From Lucinisca nassula (taxonomy: Eukaryota; Mollusca; Bivalvia; Lucinida; Lucinidae), in the NCBI GenBank assembly GCA_963580285.1, contig OY757021.1, positions 95,157,221 through 95,221,220 on the forward strand: a stretch of DNA of 64,000 bases, in the 5' to 3' direction. Below the pieces are notes generated by a model. That model saw nothing but the letters and a program-made list of their open reading frames with translations. It ran no database searches and had not been told where the DNA came from. Shown here in pieces: positions 11,142-23,244 of the stretch. Each line of letters starts with the position of its first letter. Position 1 is the first letter of the stretch. Both the position numbers and the translations under genes were made by a program.

Positions 11142-12901
11142 GTGAGTACATGAGATAAGTTCCAATGCTTTCCTTCACGGTTCCAAAAGAAGTGATATTT
11201 GCTCAAAACATAGATTACGGTGCTCGTTAGAGCCTCGGCAAAACTTTGAAAACCACATGGAAGAAAATGTTTTTGCTTTAAACACTGTGCCTAACCTTCA
11301 AAATATTTATTGACATGTGGCCAGTTAGAACTCGCATTAAGATGATTCATTTAAGACATGTAATAAGGGATAAACTTAAACTTTGCTCGTGACACGATGT
11401 TGTTCATACTTCAATGGATATTAGATGAATTAACTTTATTACTTATATTTACATCTTTTTCCACCCATTATTTGTCGAAAAGATCTGGATTGTTGGCTGA
11501 AATTGAAACAAAAAAGCAATTAGACACATTTTCCTACTGACATGAATGGCGTTGTTTGTGTCATAACGTCGCCAGCTCCCAATCATATCTAAGAGAACCA
11601 TTGTTTATTTTGACGTCACTGACGTCGCGTGAGGCAATGTATTGATTTAAGAAATGAATTTTATTTTCCTTCTGTTCATGAAAGTACGAGATGTGTCGCG
11701 TGCAAAGTAAATGAACCTTGCTAGCGACCCGCTGTCGTTCATACTTTCATGAAAAGCAATAAAAATAAGTTCAGTTTTTATATTTACATTTTTTGCCCCT
11801 GATCACTGGGCAAAAATGGCTTATAGGGCAAACTTTTAAAGCTGAAAAACATTTACACACACTTTTTTACAAAGAGTGGAACAGCGTTGACGTTGCCAAC
11901 GCCCGTAGAAAATCACGGTTTAGACTGACGTCACTTGACATCACTGAAAATCATGTAACTCGATGCGTTCATTGAAGTATGAACTACATTGATTTCGATA
12001 GGTTTAGATTAGCCTTTACACTGGAAATGTAAATATTTAAGTATGAACAATATTACGTCGATTTTATTCCGTCAAAGCTCTGAAAATGTAAATATTCATA
12101 TTTATCACAAGATTAATTTATTGCCACATTTTTTTTCGGATCTGATTACCGGCCGAGTCACTGTGCATTCATCTTTGCTGATTGGTTTCGATATGCTAGT
12201 GGTCAATTACATTACAAAACAATTACAGTACAATACAATACGATACAATACAATACAATAGATTACATGATAATATAGTACAAAATCTATATTGGCAATT
12301 TTATTTGTGTTTTGGCTGTTGTTTTATTTTAGATCTTCTGTCATTCGCACAACGAAACCTAGAAGACTTAGACACATCTGGCTTAGAAGAAAATGTTTGT
12401 GTTTTAAACGTCTATCTAAGCCCAAAATTGCTATTGCAATAAAACCAACTGGATCCATGTTAAGATGATTTGATCACGAAGTTCTTATGCAATCCAATGC
12501 TTCATGTTTAGGATCTGATTGTCGACGCTTTGTTTATCAGCACCTACAACTATGCTCGCAATCTTGACCGATATATTTCGATAATTTGTCTGTACATTAC
12601 GAAAACGCGCCTATACAATAACATTGGTAACTTTACCGACGAAAAAAACGAAACTTTTAAGATGAAAAATTCTGATATTTTTCCTATTTCAGTTCAAAAC
12701 ATACATTGTCGGTACCCGTTAGAGCCGCCTCGACGCATAAGCGCAGCCTCGCACGAGCCTGTGCTGGTTGCAGATATGTAAGGGCGACCTTTAGTTAGCT
12801 TTATGCAATAAAGTAGCCTGGCGTCTATTCCTTTTAGTTGCATCCGTACATTTGAAGGGCATTAACTCATTTATGCATAGCGTCCTTTTTTTGGGACGAT
12901 G
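11142..12901. other. Intron 1, first part: no recognised element
   Basis: AT-rich sequence with several TGACGTCA-like sites (for example near 11615 and 11930) and an (ATACA)n tract at about 12228-12262. Two similar stretches at about 11225-11480 and 11640-11840 (AAGTAATGAACCTTGCT-like, CATACTTCAATGGAT-like) suggest an old duplication. A possible exon at 12333 was considered and rejected. Confidence 0.5.
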
Positions 12902-12968
12902 GCAAACAGTGTAGACCAAGATCAGACGCCGCCGAACGCGGCGTCTGATCTAGATCTACAGTGTTTGC
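12902..12968. repeat. Short hairpin repeat (GCAAACAGTG family), copy 2
   Basis: A 67-bp palindrome with the stem centre GACGCCGCCGAACGCGGCGTC. It has the same length and ends as the copy at 10575. Confidence 0.88.
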
Positions 12969-13137
12969 TACAAGAAGATACATTTTTGTAAAACTTACCA
13001 CAAACAAAACAAACCGACACCCCTATAATTGGAGACGGCACACTCCAAACTTATCATTTGGAAGATTCCATTGTCATATATGGGTTAATTCTGAAATGCT
13101 ACGGGCCCTTGCCTCATGTGTAGCCTCAGACCAGATA

Positions 13138-13446
13138 TAGCGGCCCCCGCCCATAGGGGCTTGAAGAAATATATGGGCTACATGATGCTTCCTCGCAGAG
13201 CTGAATCCGACCCGCACACTAGTACTGGTAAACCGCTTAGAGGATCTAAGCCTGTCCAGGAACCGCGGTGCGAGTCGGACCGTCCATGCTAATTAACCCT
13301 ATTGGTTTCATTGGGCGACAGGGCTTGAGATGTCATTTCATCTCAATGTAGGGTAAAAGTCCCGCAAAATTGGAAGCAACGTCTCCAAAATGACCTTTAC
13401 AGTGTTGATGGGGACGTTAAACCTCAAATCAAACAAACAAATAAAG
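13138..13446 (+). mobile_element. SINE-like 300-bp dispersed repeat, copy 1
   Basis: The repeat contains GGGGCTTGAAGAAATA, AACCCTATTGGTTTCATTGG, GGTAAAAGTCCCGCAAAATT and GATGGGGACGTTAAACCTCA, and ends in a (CAAA)n-like tail. The GACGTTAAACC end plus short A-rich tail is typical of SINE 3' ends. Other copies are at 15432 (+), 20008 (-), 28310 (-), 37012 (+) and, in part, 55029 (-). Confidence 0.78.
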
Positions 13447-13495
13447 ACCAGATATGGTTGGATACCAACATACTTCTTTATATTACATGCAACAG

Positions 13496-13658
13496 ATGCC
13501 AGAGCAGTTTGGCAAGAAAGACAACATAGACTGGACAACTCTATAGTTACTGTCCTGCCGTACTACGACCAGCTTGGTCCCACAGGAAATCATGGACACA
13601 AGCCAAGATTTGACACAAGCGATCTAGAGATTCAGCTCAATGACAAGAAAAAGATGAA
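13496..13658 (+). CDS. PARP14-like: PARP14-like exon 2: C-terminal half of RRM
   Basis: The acceptor is a pyrimidine-containing tract ending CAACAG at 13495, and the donor is gtatat at 13659. The incoming phase fits exon 1, giving a GAT codon across the junction, so the protein reads YKHRS-DARAVWQERQHRL. This completes the usual RRM ending (DAxxVxxRxHRL, then a strand IVTVLPYYDQLG). The exon ends after two bases of a codon, which agrees with exon 3. A SINE-like repeat ends at about 13446, only 50 bp before this exon. Confidence 0.83.
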
Positions 13659-13721
13659 GTATATTTGTTTCATTTCAATTCGCTGTTGTTTTTCAAATTC
13701 AACTAATGTACGAGAAATGGC

Positions 13722-13985
13722 CCCATCAAGCGATTACTGGTACTTATCGCCTATGCGAGCAGCGAAGGTTCAGGCGAGCCTGCGCATCCGCGCAGTCTCG
13801 CCAGAACCTTCGCTGCTCGCTCATACAAGCAGTGATTCAAGAGGAACCTTCAGACATAAAGCCATATCCCTGGTCCCTCTGAATGGCTGAGCATGCGCAG
13901 TTAGAATTTGTCATGACGGAATGCTTGAAGACACGAATTCGCATGGCGGGGCTCAAATGATTCAGAACAAAGTATTTGTCTTAAC
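13722..13985. mobile_element. Hairpin-bearing repeat, copy 1
   Basis: About 260 bp with a central inverted repeat, GCGAGCAGCGAAGGTTC against its complement at about 13762-13828. Flanks are GATTACTGGTACTTATCG and CTGAGCATGCGCAGTTAGAA. It recurs almost unchanged at 22548-22800. No coding potential; an open frame across it is fortuitous. Confidence 0.75.
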
Positions 13986-14021
13986 CACGATAAAACCAAG
14001 AGCGGGGATTGTGGCCACTGT

Positions 14022-14162
14022 ACATTACGCAAACACGCCTATACAAATACATTGTAAATTTTACCACCGAAAAATGAAAATTTTCAGATGAAAACTTTCG
14101 ATTTTTTTCTTATTTCTGCTCAAAACATAGATTGTGGATGCTCGTTAGAACCGCCTCGATGA
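14022..14162 (+). mobile_element. Foldback MITE (AAAACACGCCTATA family), left half
   Basis: It starts CATTACGCAAACACGCCTAT and runs through TTACCACCGAAAAATG to GTTAGAACCGCCTCGATGAG. Here the palindrome centre is cut, and a fragment resembling a PLE tail (14160-14240) follows. Confidence 0.8.
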
Positions 14163-14280
14163 GATTTTCCTTTGCTGTCTCTGATGGGAGGTGTGGGGTC
14201 GTTGTATCTTTTTCTAATAATTGCCTTGACTTCTGTTTTGGTTACATAGTCGCACAAGCGAAATTGATGTTGTCATCACA

Positions 14281-14557
14281 TTACGAAAACACGCCTATAC
14301 AAATACATTGTAACCTTTATCGCCGAAAAAATTAACATTTAAAGATGAAAAATTGTGATATTTTCTTATTTCTGCTGCAAATATAGTCTGTGTGTACTCG
14401 TTAGAACCGCCTCATCGAGGCGGTTCTAACGAGTACCCACAGTCTCTATTTTAGGACAGTAATAAGAAAAATAAGATTTACCTCTGTAAACCCCAGTTTT
14501 ACTATATAAAAGTTGGGTTCAAGGGGGTCAAAATTATATAGGCGTGTTTTCGTGATG
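14281..14557. mobile_element. Foldback MITE (AAAACACGCCTATA family), complete
   Basis: The terminal inverted repeats are TTACGAAAACACGCCTATA and TATAGGCGTGTTTTCGTGAT. The centre is the palindrome AGAACCGCCTCATCGAGGCG. It is about 277 bp with no ORF of its own, a non-autonomous DNA transposon type. Confidence 0.9.
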
Positions 14558-14949
14558 AGTTTAAGCTCGAAATCCAGTGGGTCGAATACCTTTGAGACTA
14601 CAAAATTAGTGCGATACAAGGGTGGCTCAACCCACTGAGGGTAAATCATATACCAAAATAGTTGAGAATAATGGTGATGATCTGGGAATATCTTTCCCTT
14701 ATGAGTAGACCTCTATTACTAAGGGAGGTAAAATATTTTTGACAGGATTGTGTTTCCTGAATGTTTTCCAATTTCGTAAATTTGAGGGGTTAAATGCAGT
14801 AAATCAGCAAGTAAAAGTAATATAAGGTACCTTCATGTGTGTGAAAATTACTCAGTACGTGCATACTTGTCCTAAATATTGTATCTGCAACTTCTTATAT
14901 ACCTATTATCGGATTCACGTTATTATTTGCTATGATATAAAGGTTTTAA

Positions 14950-15369
14950 TTATAGCCCGCTTTGAAAAAATGGGGGCTATATTGGATTTGCCTTGTTCAG
15001 CTGTGATTCCGTAATTCTGTAATTCCGTTATTAATGCTAACTCCAAAACCGTTTCAGGTATTTTCATGAAACTTCACACAAATGTAACGCACTATGAGAC
15101 GATGTGCAGAGCGCATGAACCATAACTCTGGATTGCTTACTTTTGGAGTTATTGTCCTTTGAACATTGAAAAATGGCAACCATAATTCCTTTATTCATGA
15201 TAACTAAAAAACTGTTCGAGGTATTTTCATGAAACTTTACATAAATGTAAATCTCTATGAGACGATGTGCAGAGCACATGGACCATAACTCTGGATTGCC
15301 TACTTTTGGAGTTATTGCCTTTTGAACATTGAAAGATGGCAATTTTAACCTTGTCAGCTCCATAACTTA
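14950..15369. repeat. Outer array flanking a nested element, left side
   Basis: It begins TATAGCCCGCTTTGAAAAAA and has two units of about 155 bp with GAGGTATTTTCATGAAACTT, GACGATGTGCAGAGC and TTGGAGTTATTG. The same units resume at 19392-19680 and end in GCTATATCGGGGCTATAG, so the sequence between them is a later insertion. Confidence 0.78.
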
Positions 15370-15431
15370 ACAAGAGGGCCAACTGGCCCTGTAGCGCTCA
15401 CCTGTGTACCAAAAAATCATGAGTGATGTTT

Positions 15432-15727
15432 AGAATACCCATCGGGGCCTGAAGAAATAGATTGAGCTACACGTTGCTTCCACGCAGAGCTGGAACCAAA
15501 CGCAGATGAGTACTGGTAAACAGCTTGGAGGTTCTAAGCCTGCCCTGGAAAAGTGGTGTCAGTTGAACCGTCTGTGCATTTAAACCCTATTGGTTTCATA
15601 GGGCAGCAGAGCTTAAGATGTCATTTCATCTCAGTGTAGGGTAAAAGTCCCACAAATCTGGAAGCAAAGTCTCCAAAATGACCAACACAGTGTTGACGGG
15701 GATGTTAAACCTCAAACCAATCAAAAA
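15432..15727 (+). mobile_element. SINE-like 300-bp repeat, copy 2
   Basis: It shares GGGGCCTGAAGAAATAGA, AACCCTATTGGTTTCATAGG, GGTAAAAGTCCCACAAAT and GGGGATGTTAAACCTCAAAC with the copy at 13138. It lies just inside the left end of the composite element. Confidence 0.75.
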
Positions 15728-15749
15728 TCGGGGCCCTGAAGTTTCAGAA

Positions 15750-18700
15750 AAGAAGATTTTTGAACTTGATCCATTGTAAGTCTATTGGAGTTAAGGAGCC
15801 CTGGCGAATATCCAATCCAGACTCCAGGGCCATGGTTGGCAGGATTTAATTAGGAGACCACTCGACATTGCTACATACTTAATATCTAAGCTCTGGGCCT
15901 CATGGTTTCGGAGCTAATGAGCCCTGGGGCATGACAAACTTTGACCCAAAGGGCATGGTTGGCATGATTTATATGGGTGACCATTTTATGTTGCTATATA
16001 CTAAATATCTAAGGTCTGTACTTCATGGTTTCAGAAAAGAAGATTTTCGAAGCTTATTTTCCATTATTCCATTATTAGTTTATTGGAGTTAAGGGGTCAC
16101 AGGATTTGGCCAATTTAGACCCTAGGGGCATGATTGGCAGGATTCATGTAGGCGACCACTCGATGTTGCTACATGCTAAATACCTAAGCTCTCGGCCTTA
16201 TGTTTTCAGAAGAAGATTTTGGAAGTTTGTTTTTCATTTTAAGTTGTACATTTCAAGTCTATGGTAGGCAATGGGTCCATGGGCGTGGCCAATTTTGACC
16301 CAAGGGGCGTTTTTGGCAGGATTTATTAAGGTGATCTTTTAATGTCACTACATACTAAATATCTAACCTCTGGGACTTATGGTTTCAGAGGAGAAGATTT
16401 TTGAAGTTTTTTTTTTTTCATCATAAGTCTATGGGAGCTAATGGGCCAATGGGCGTGACCAATTTTGACCCCAAGAGCATGGTTGGCAGGATTTATGTAG
16501 GTGACGACTTGACGATGCTACATGCTCTTGGTTTCAGAGAAGAAGATTTTTTAAGTTTTTTCAATTTTAAGTCTATGGGAGCTCAAGAGCCCTGGGGTGT
16601 GGCCAGTTTGGATCCCAGGGGCATAATTGGCAGGATTTATGTCGGTGACCACTTGACGTTGCTACAGACTAAATATCTAAGCTCTGGGCCTTGTGGCTTC
16701 ATAGAAGAAGATTTTTTTAAGTTTCTTCCATTATAAGTCTATAGGAGCTGATGAGCATGGGCGTGGCCAGTCTTGACCCCAGGGGCAGGGTTAGCAGGAT
16801 TTATGTTGGTGACTATTTTATGTTGCTAGTTACTAAATATCTTAGTTCTGTGCTTCACAGTTTAAGAGAAGCAGATTTTTGAAGCTTTTTTCCATTATGA
16901 GTCTATGGGGCCCGGGGCGTGGCCCATTTGGACCCGAGGGGCATGATTGGCAGGATTTATGTAAGTGACCACTTGCCGTTGCTACATGCTAAATATCTAA
17001 GCTCTGTGCCCTGTGGATTCAGAGAAGAAGATTTTTTAAGCTTTGTTCCATTAGGAGTCTATGGGAGCTAAGGGGCTCTGGGGTATGGCCAGTTTGGACC
17101 CCAGGGGTATGATTGGCAGGATTTATTTAGTTGACCACTTGCAATTGCTACATACTAAATATCTAAGCTCTGGGCCCTGTGGTTTCAGAGGAGAAGATTT
17201 TTGACGTGGCCCATTTGGAACCCAGGGGCATGATTGGCAGGATTTATGAAGGTGACCACTTGCCCTTGCTACATGGTAAATATCTATGCTCTGGGCCCTA
17301 TGGTTTCAGAGAAGATTTTTGAAGCTTTTTTTCCATTATAAGTCTATGGGGCCCCGGGGTATGGTCAATTTGGACCCCAGGGGCATGATTTGCAGGATTT
17401 ATGTAGGTGGCCACTTGAAATTGTTACAAGCTAAATATCTAAGCTCTGGGCCCTGTGGTTTCAGAGCAGAAGATTTTTGAAGCGTTTTTCCATTATGAGT
17501 CTATGGGAGCTAAGGGGGTCCCAGGGCGTGGCCCATTTGGACCCCAGGGACATGATTGTAAGGATTTATATAGGTGACCACTTGCCATTGCGACATGCTA
17601 AATATCTAAGCTCTGGGCCCCGTGTTTCTGAGAAGATTTTTGAAGCTTTTTTTCCATTATGAGTCTATGGGAGCTAAGGGACCCCGGGGCGTGGCCCATC
17701 TGGACCCCAGGAGCATGATTAGTAGGATTTATGTAGGTGACCAATTGCCGTTGCCACATGCTAAATATCTAAGCTCTGGGCCCTGTGGTTTCAGAGAAAA
17801 AGATTTTTGAAGCTTTTTTTTCCATTATGAGTCTATGGGAGCTAAGGGGCCCCGGGGCTTGGCCCATTTGGACCCCAGGGACATGATTGGCAGGATTTAT
17901 GTAGGTGGCCTCTTGTCGTTGCTACATGCTAAATATCTAAGCTTTCAGAGAAGAATATTTTTTGACGCTTTTTCCATTGTGAGTCTATGGGAGCTAAGGG
18001 GCCCCGGGACATGGCCCATTTGGACCCCAGGGGCATGATTGGCAGGAATTATGTAGGTGACCATTTGCCGTTGTTACATGCTAAATATCTAAGTTCTGGG
18101 CCCTGTAGTTTTAGAGAAGATGATTTTTGAAGCTTTTTTCCATTATGAGTCTATGGGAGCTAAGAGGGTCCCGGGGCGTGGTCCATTTGGACTTTTGGGC
18201 ATGATTGCAGCATTTATGTAGCTTACCACTTCCCGTTGCTACATGCTAAACATCTAAGCTCTGAGCCCTGTGGTTTCAGAGAAGATGATTTTGAAGCTTT
18301 ATTTTTCCATTATGAGTCTATGGGAGCTAAGGGGCCCAGTGGCGTGGCCCATTTGGACCAAAGGGGCATGATTGGCAGGATTTATGTAGGTGACCTATTG
18401 CCGTTTCTACATGCTAAATATCTAAGCTCTGGGCGCTGCGGTTTCAGAGTAGAAGATTTTTGAAGCTTTTTTCCATTTTGAGTCTATGGGAGCTAAGGGG
18501 CCCCGGGGCGTGGCCCATTTGGACCCCGGGCATGATTGTTAGGATTTATGTAGCTGACCACTGGCCGTTGCTACATGCTAAATATCTCAGCGCTGGGCCC
18601 TGCGGTTTTAAAGACGAAGATTTTTGAAGCTTTTTTTCCATTATGAGTCTATGGGAGATAAGGGGCCCCGGGGCATGGCCCATTTGGACCCCAGGGGCAT

Positions 18701-19170
18701 GATTGGCAGGAATTATGTAGGTGATCACTTGCTGCAACTGCTACATGCTAAATATCTAAACCCTGGGCCCTGAGGTTTCATAGAAGAAGATTTTTGAGGC
18801 TTTTTTTTCCATTATGAGTCTATGGGGGCTAAGGAGCCACGGGGCATGGCCCGTTTGGACCCCATGGGCATGATTGGCAGGAATTATGTAGGTGACCACT
18901 TGCTGCAATTACTACATGCTAAATATCTAAACTCTGGGCCCTGTGGTTTCAGAGAAGAAGCTTTTTTTTCCATTTTGAGTCTATGGGTGCTAAGGGGCCA
19001 CGGGGTATGGCCAATTTGGACCCAAGGGGCATGATTGGATGTAGGAGACCACCTTGACATTGTTACAAGCTAATTATATAAGCTCTGGGCCCTGTGGTTT
19101 CAGAGAAAAAGATTTTTTAAATTTTTCCCATTATAAGTCTATGGGAGCTATATGTTGCCATGGCATCCAG
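15750..19170 (+). repeat. ~165-bp satellite, about 20 units
   Basis: The unit contains GAAGATTTTTGAAGC, CCATTATGAGTCTATGGGAG, CTAAGGGGCCCCGGGGCGTG, CCCATTTGGACCCCAGGGGC and ATGATTGGCAGGATTTATG. The spacing of CCATTATGAGTC is about 165-168 bp. Several open frames of 60-110 codons on the + strand are repeats of the same unit and are not genes. Confidence 0.93.
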
Positions 19171-19391
19171 AATTCCAATCTGATGAGCCTAAAAACCTTA
19201 TGCAACCTTTTCCCCTACCTGATGATACTTCACATGAAATTTGATCAAGATTGGCCATGGGGCATTGGAGATATACTTACTTGAAATTGTTTACGGACGT
19301 ATGCTCGCACGGACGCACGCACGCACGGCGGACGACGGACAAAATGTGATCACAAAAGCTCACTTTGTCACTACGTGACAGGTGAGCTAAA

Positions 19392-19735
19392 AACCGTTTG
19401 AGGTATTTTCATGAAACTTCGAACAAATGTAAATCACTATAAGACGATGTGCAGAGCGCATGGAACATAACTCGGGATTGCCTACTTTTGGCGTTATTGC
19501 CCTTTGAACATTGAAAAATGGCACTTGGAATAAACTCAGTATAGTAATAATTCGTGTCCGTTCCATAACTCTGAAACTTTGTCAGATATTTTCTCGCAAC
19601 TGTTAAGCAAATGTAAAGCACGATGAGTCGAGGTGCAGATTTCAATCCTTTTTACCACCTTTAATTAGAGGCTGAAAGCTGAAAACATTTTTTCTTGTAT
19701 TTTTCTTTTCTGATAGCGCTATATCGGGGCTATAG
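19392..19735. repeat. Outer array, right side
   Basis: It resumes AAACCGTTTGAGGTATTTTC, GACGATGTGCAGAGCGCATG and TTGGCGTTATTGCC, and ends in CGCTATATCGGGGCTATAG. Together with 14950-15369 it forms one older element. Confidence 0.75.
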
Positions 19736-20007
19736 TCAGATCCTCCGACAGTTCTAGTTGGGATTCGTTTGGCGGGATTATGACCCATTTCGACTGCTTA
19801 GAGTATAGAGTAGGATTCTTTTGAAACACTGTAGTTATTTTCATGCAACAGAATCATAAAAATCAGAGCAGGACAAAACCACAATATGCTCTGTATGGCA
19901 AGCGTGGACTCAGATCAGGCTATGTTTAAAGCCAGTCTGGCCAGAGCGATCGTTTATTGTCCTTTTGGGATACCCCAGTAGCCATCAAAAGCTTATGAAG
20001 GTTTTGT

Positions 20008-20310
20008 TTGTTTGATTTGAGGTTTAACGTCCCCGTCAACACTGTAAAGGTCATTTTGGAGACGTTGCTTCCAATTTTGTGGGACTTTTACCCGGCATTG
20101 AGAAGAAAAGACATCTCAACCCCTGTCGCCCAATGAAACCAATAGGGTTTATTAGCATGGACGGTCCGCCTCGCACCGCAGTTCCTGGACAGGCTTAGAT
20201 CCTCTGAGCGGTTTACCTGTACTAGTGTGCTGGCCGGATTCAGCTCTGCCTGGAAGCATCATGCAGGTACTCATCAGACTGAGCTTATACACAGGCTGGT
20301 CTGAATCTTT
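20008..20310 (-). mobile_element. SINE-like 300-bp repeat, copy 3
   Basis: The minus-strand copy begins (on +) with GTTTGATTTGAGGTTTAACG and TCATTTTGGAGACGTTGCTT, and goes on through AACCAATAGGGTTTATTAGC. It lies 170 bp upstream of exon 3. Confidence 0.78.
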
Positions 20311-20479
20311 GCTGGTCGCACAGCTCCTCATACAATAAGGGTTTGTTTATATCGTTGTCATGACCTCTATTAAATGGTAATCCTTTGAAGCAATGATTTC
20401 AACGCTCAACAGAAACCCGTGGAGTGAACAATTTTGTTCCGGGCCAAAGCAGAATAGTATTTTTTTTATTTATTTGCAG

Positions 20480-22005
20480 CTATATGACGACAGTTGGTAA
20501 ACGACGATTTGAAAAGTATATGCATAAATGGAAAGTACGCGTGATCTACCCATGTGTCGAACAACCAGAATTTGAAGATGAAAATGAAGCAGACAGTGAA
20601 GACATGGAAAATCAAATTGTATTAAAATGTGAAATCCCATTGAATGAATATCAGAAACTTGTATCATGGAAAGACAATGCTCGAAAAGCCGTTGATGCAT
20701 TTCTTTCAAGAATTCTGATATGGGAAACTACGGTTGATATGAAGTTGTGGGAAAGTGTTCTTAAAGTGCTAAATGAAGAGAAGAAGTCAAAGGAATTTGT
20801 GTTTATGGAAGACAGAAATAAAAGAAGTATTGAAGTACTGACATCAGATCAAGAAGTGTTATCAGGACTCAAATACAAAATTGAAAGTTTTCAGATACCT
20901 GAGGACTCTGTGGTTGAAAAATTTGAAGTCGATGTCTTAAAGTACAAAATGCTTGATGAATCTGGCAAACTAAACAAACTGGAATCAAGCAATCCCAGAA
21001 CAAGTTGTACCTTAGATATAAAGCAAAAAACACTTATTTTGAAAGGACCGGTATCTGAAGTTAGCAGTATGAAAACGGGAATCTTGGATCATCTCACTAA
21101 GGTGGAGAAAGTGGTCATGAGACTTGGTGATGCGAGAGTGGAAGTTTTAAAAAGTAAAATTGGACGGCAACTGTTGGAGACAGAACTTACTAAACAAAAT
21201 ATCGAGCAGAAATTCGTAATAAGGGAGTCGTTTTGTGAATTTTTTGTGTATGCGGAATCTTCGAAGTCACTCAGACAAAAAGAAAATGTTCTAAAAACAT
21301 GCCTCAATTCTATTGTGATAGAAGACAGATTTAGCATACCAGACAGTTTGGTAGAGCCTTTACAAAAAGTTGAAAACATAGATAAAGTATTAAGAGACAT
21401 TGAACAAATGTTTAACAACGCTGTCGTTTTATCTATAGCTGGAACTGAGTTGAAATGTATTGGCACAACTTCATCAGTGCAAAATGCCAAGGATAAATTG
21501 TTACAACTTTTGAACGAAAATAAAATTGCTAACAGTTATGCATACTATCAGCGAAACATTGTCAGTTACATGGATGCATACAGCCAGAATTTTAATTGTA
21601 GAAACTATTGTACATTTTTAAAAGACAAAAACAACAGTCTGACGGGCGAAGTTTATATAGAAGGAAAACTGGAAGAAATAGAACAAAGAAAGCGAGTTTT
21701 GGAGAAAGAAACAGCAATGATATCAACATTCTGGTTCATCTTAGAGAGACCATGGTTAGCTAACAGCATTGCACGTCTTGACACATTGCAAACCTTAGCA
21801 GAAAATCATCAGTGTCTGATGCAGCCAGAAATAGGAGACACCTTAGCAGATTCAGGTGTGCCACTTGTTGCTGTATCAAAAGACGGAACCGCCGTCCAAA
21901 TTATCAGATGCGACATGACCTTTCAAGATACTGATGTGATTGTGAACGCTGCAAATGGTGAATTGGAAATGAAAGGAGGACTGGCCAAAGCCATTTCGGA
22001 TGCAG
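20480..22005 (+). CDS. PARP14-like: PARP14-like exon 3: KH-like repeats and start of macrodomain 1
   Basis: This exon of about 509 codons starts after TTTGCAG at 20479 and ends before gtaaac at 22006. After a charged stretch (GKRRFEKYMHKWK, then an acidic run near 20570-20610) come about five KH-like units. Examples are near 20740-20900, 20930-21100, 21130-21310, 21360-21520 and 21550-21710, each with a strand, an IxG or LKG-type turn and a helix. Such units fill the middle of PARP14-like proteins. The last 50 residues open macrodomain 1, with CDMT and DVIVNAANGEL followed by KGGLAKAI. The Asp of CDMT and the Asn residues of NAAN are the usual ADP-ribose contacts. The frame continues past the donor only to a stop at 22077-22079, so the exon is not a complete gene. 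Confidence 0.92.
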
Positions 22006-22547
22006 GTAAACATTCTGTGAATTCCGACAATAAAGAGCCATATCGTGAAAAAATCTGTTTTGCCATTGGCGAACAATAAAGATAGAGATCAGCCTGCGCA
22101 TCCTCGCAGACTGATCCATAGCTTGGTGGCCGTTGCTTGGATAGTTTATTATTTTGGGCTTCCAATTCCGATCTGAAGGCTTTTAGATTGGATTGGTGAT
22201 TCCATGGTTTATTCACGACCATTCGTAGTTGGGAAAGCCTTGTTTCAACATGTGCAGCAGATTAGACTGCATACATCGTATTTACATCAGACAATTGCGA
22301 GTTTAATGTATACTGAAAACGCATTCAAAGTTAGCGGTATGCAATTTTCCATTATGCAACGCAAATCACCTGTAGCTTTGTACAAGGATTGCTTCTTAAA
22401 AAAGGCCTTACGGCTCGCCATCAGCATGACAGTTGTAAATTAATATTACTACATTATTTCATGTACCTTTTTTGTGAACAGGTTGGTTCATTCAATATAA
22501 GATAACTTAAGTCCAATATAATTCAAAGCATATGGAAAACATTAATT

Positions 22548-22800
22548 GGGCCCCGTCAAGCGATTTTGGTACTTATCGTCTATGCGAGCAGCGAAGGTTC
22601 AGGCGAACCTGCGCATCCGCGCAGTCTCGCCAGAACCTTCGCTGCTCGCTCATACAAGCAGCGAATCAAGAGGAACCTTCAGACAGAAAGCCATATCCCT
22701 GGCTCTTCTGAATGGCTGGGCATGCGCAGTTAAAATCTGTCATGACGGAATGCTCGAAGGCACAAATTCGCTTGGCGGGGCTCAATTGGATAAAACTAAA
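22548..22800. mobile_element. Hairpin-bearing repeat, copy 2
   Basis: Nearly identical to 13722-13985, including GCGAGCAGCGAAGGTTC and its complement and CTGGGCATGCGCAGTTAAAA. It is in intron 3. Confidence 0.75.
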
Positions 22801-22898
22801 TCCGCTTCTTTTTAACGGGTAAACAATAGGCATGGGCTTTATTAAGATTTTTAACCATGCACTAAGAGGAATTGTGGGTCGTTTGTCTGTGAGTGTGG

Positions 22899-23177
22899 CA
22901 TCACGAAAACACGCCTATATAATTTTGCCCCCTTGTACCCCACTTTTATATTGTGAAACTGGGGTTTACAGGGGTAAACCTTATTTTTCTTATTTCTGCT
23001 CTAAAATATAGAGTGTGGGTACTCGTAAGAACCGCCTGGATGAGGCGGTTCTAACGGGTACCAACACTGTATATTTTGAGCAGAAATAAGAAAAATATCA
23101 CACTTTTTCAGCTTAAATTTTTCATTTTTTCGGCGAAAAAGGTTACAATGTATTGGTATAGGCGTGTTTTCGTAATG
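22899..23177. mobile_element. Foldback MITE (AAAACACGCCTATA family), complete
   Basis: Left end CATCACGAAAACACGCCTAT, centre GAACCGCCTGGATGAGGCGG, right end TATAGGCGTGTTTTCGTAAT. Confidence 0.9.
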
Positions 23178-23244
23178 GGCTGATTAATGGTCCTGCACGG
23201 CGACTTAGCCTATTTCGTTAAACACTTAAATTCCTGTACTGTAA

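Larger units (their letters stand above)
15370..19391 (-). mobile_element. Composite element with 165-bp satellite array
   Basis: Its ends are ACAAGAGGGCC...GCGCTCACCTG on the left and GACAGGTGAGCTAAAA on the right, the reverse of the ends at 28731 and 33246. Inside are a SINE-like copy (15432-15725), the 165-bp array (about 15750-19170) and a GGACGCACG/CGGACGACGGAC microsatellite (19310-19345). The element split the outer array at 14950/19392. Confidence 0.8.

Noticed and set aside
12333..12430. Possible exon after TTTTATTTTAG reading LLSFAQRNLEDLDTSGLEENV in the phase of exon 1
   Set aside because: It has no good donor before its stop, and joining exon 1 directly to 13496 restores a complete RRM in phase. 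It also lacks similarity to a PARP14 segment that I recognise.
13390..13495. Upstream extension of the exon 2 reading frame (TFTVLMGTLNLKSNKQ)
   Set aside because: This part is the 3' end of the SINE-like repeat, and the peptide recurs wherever the repeat is in that frame.
16401..19034. Series of 60-111-codon open frames on the + strand
   Set aside because: They repeat at the 165-bp satellite period with the same peptide (MGAKGPRGVAHLDPR-like), so they are satellite ORFs.
22204..22443. 79-codon frame downstream of exon 3
   Set aside because: It lies after the donor at 22006 and shows no family similarity; macrodomain 1 continues at 26019.
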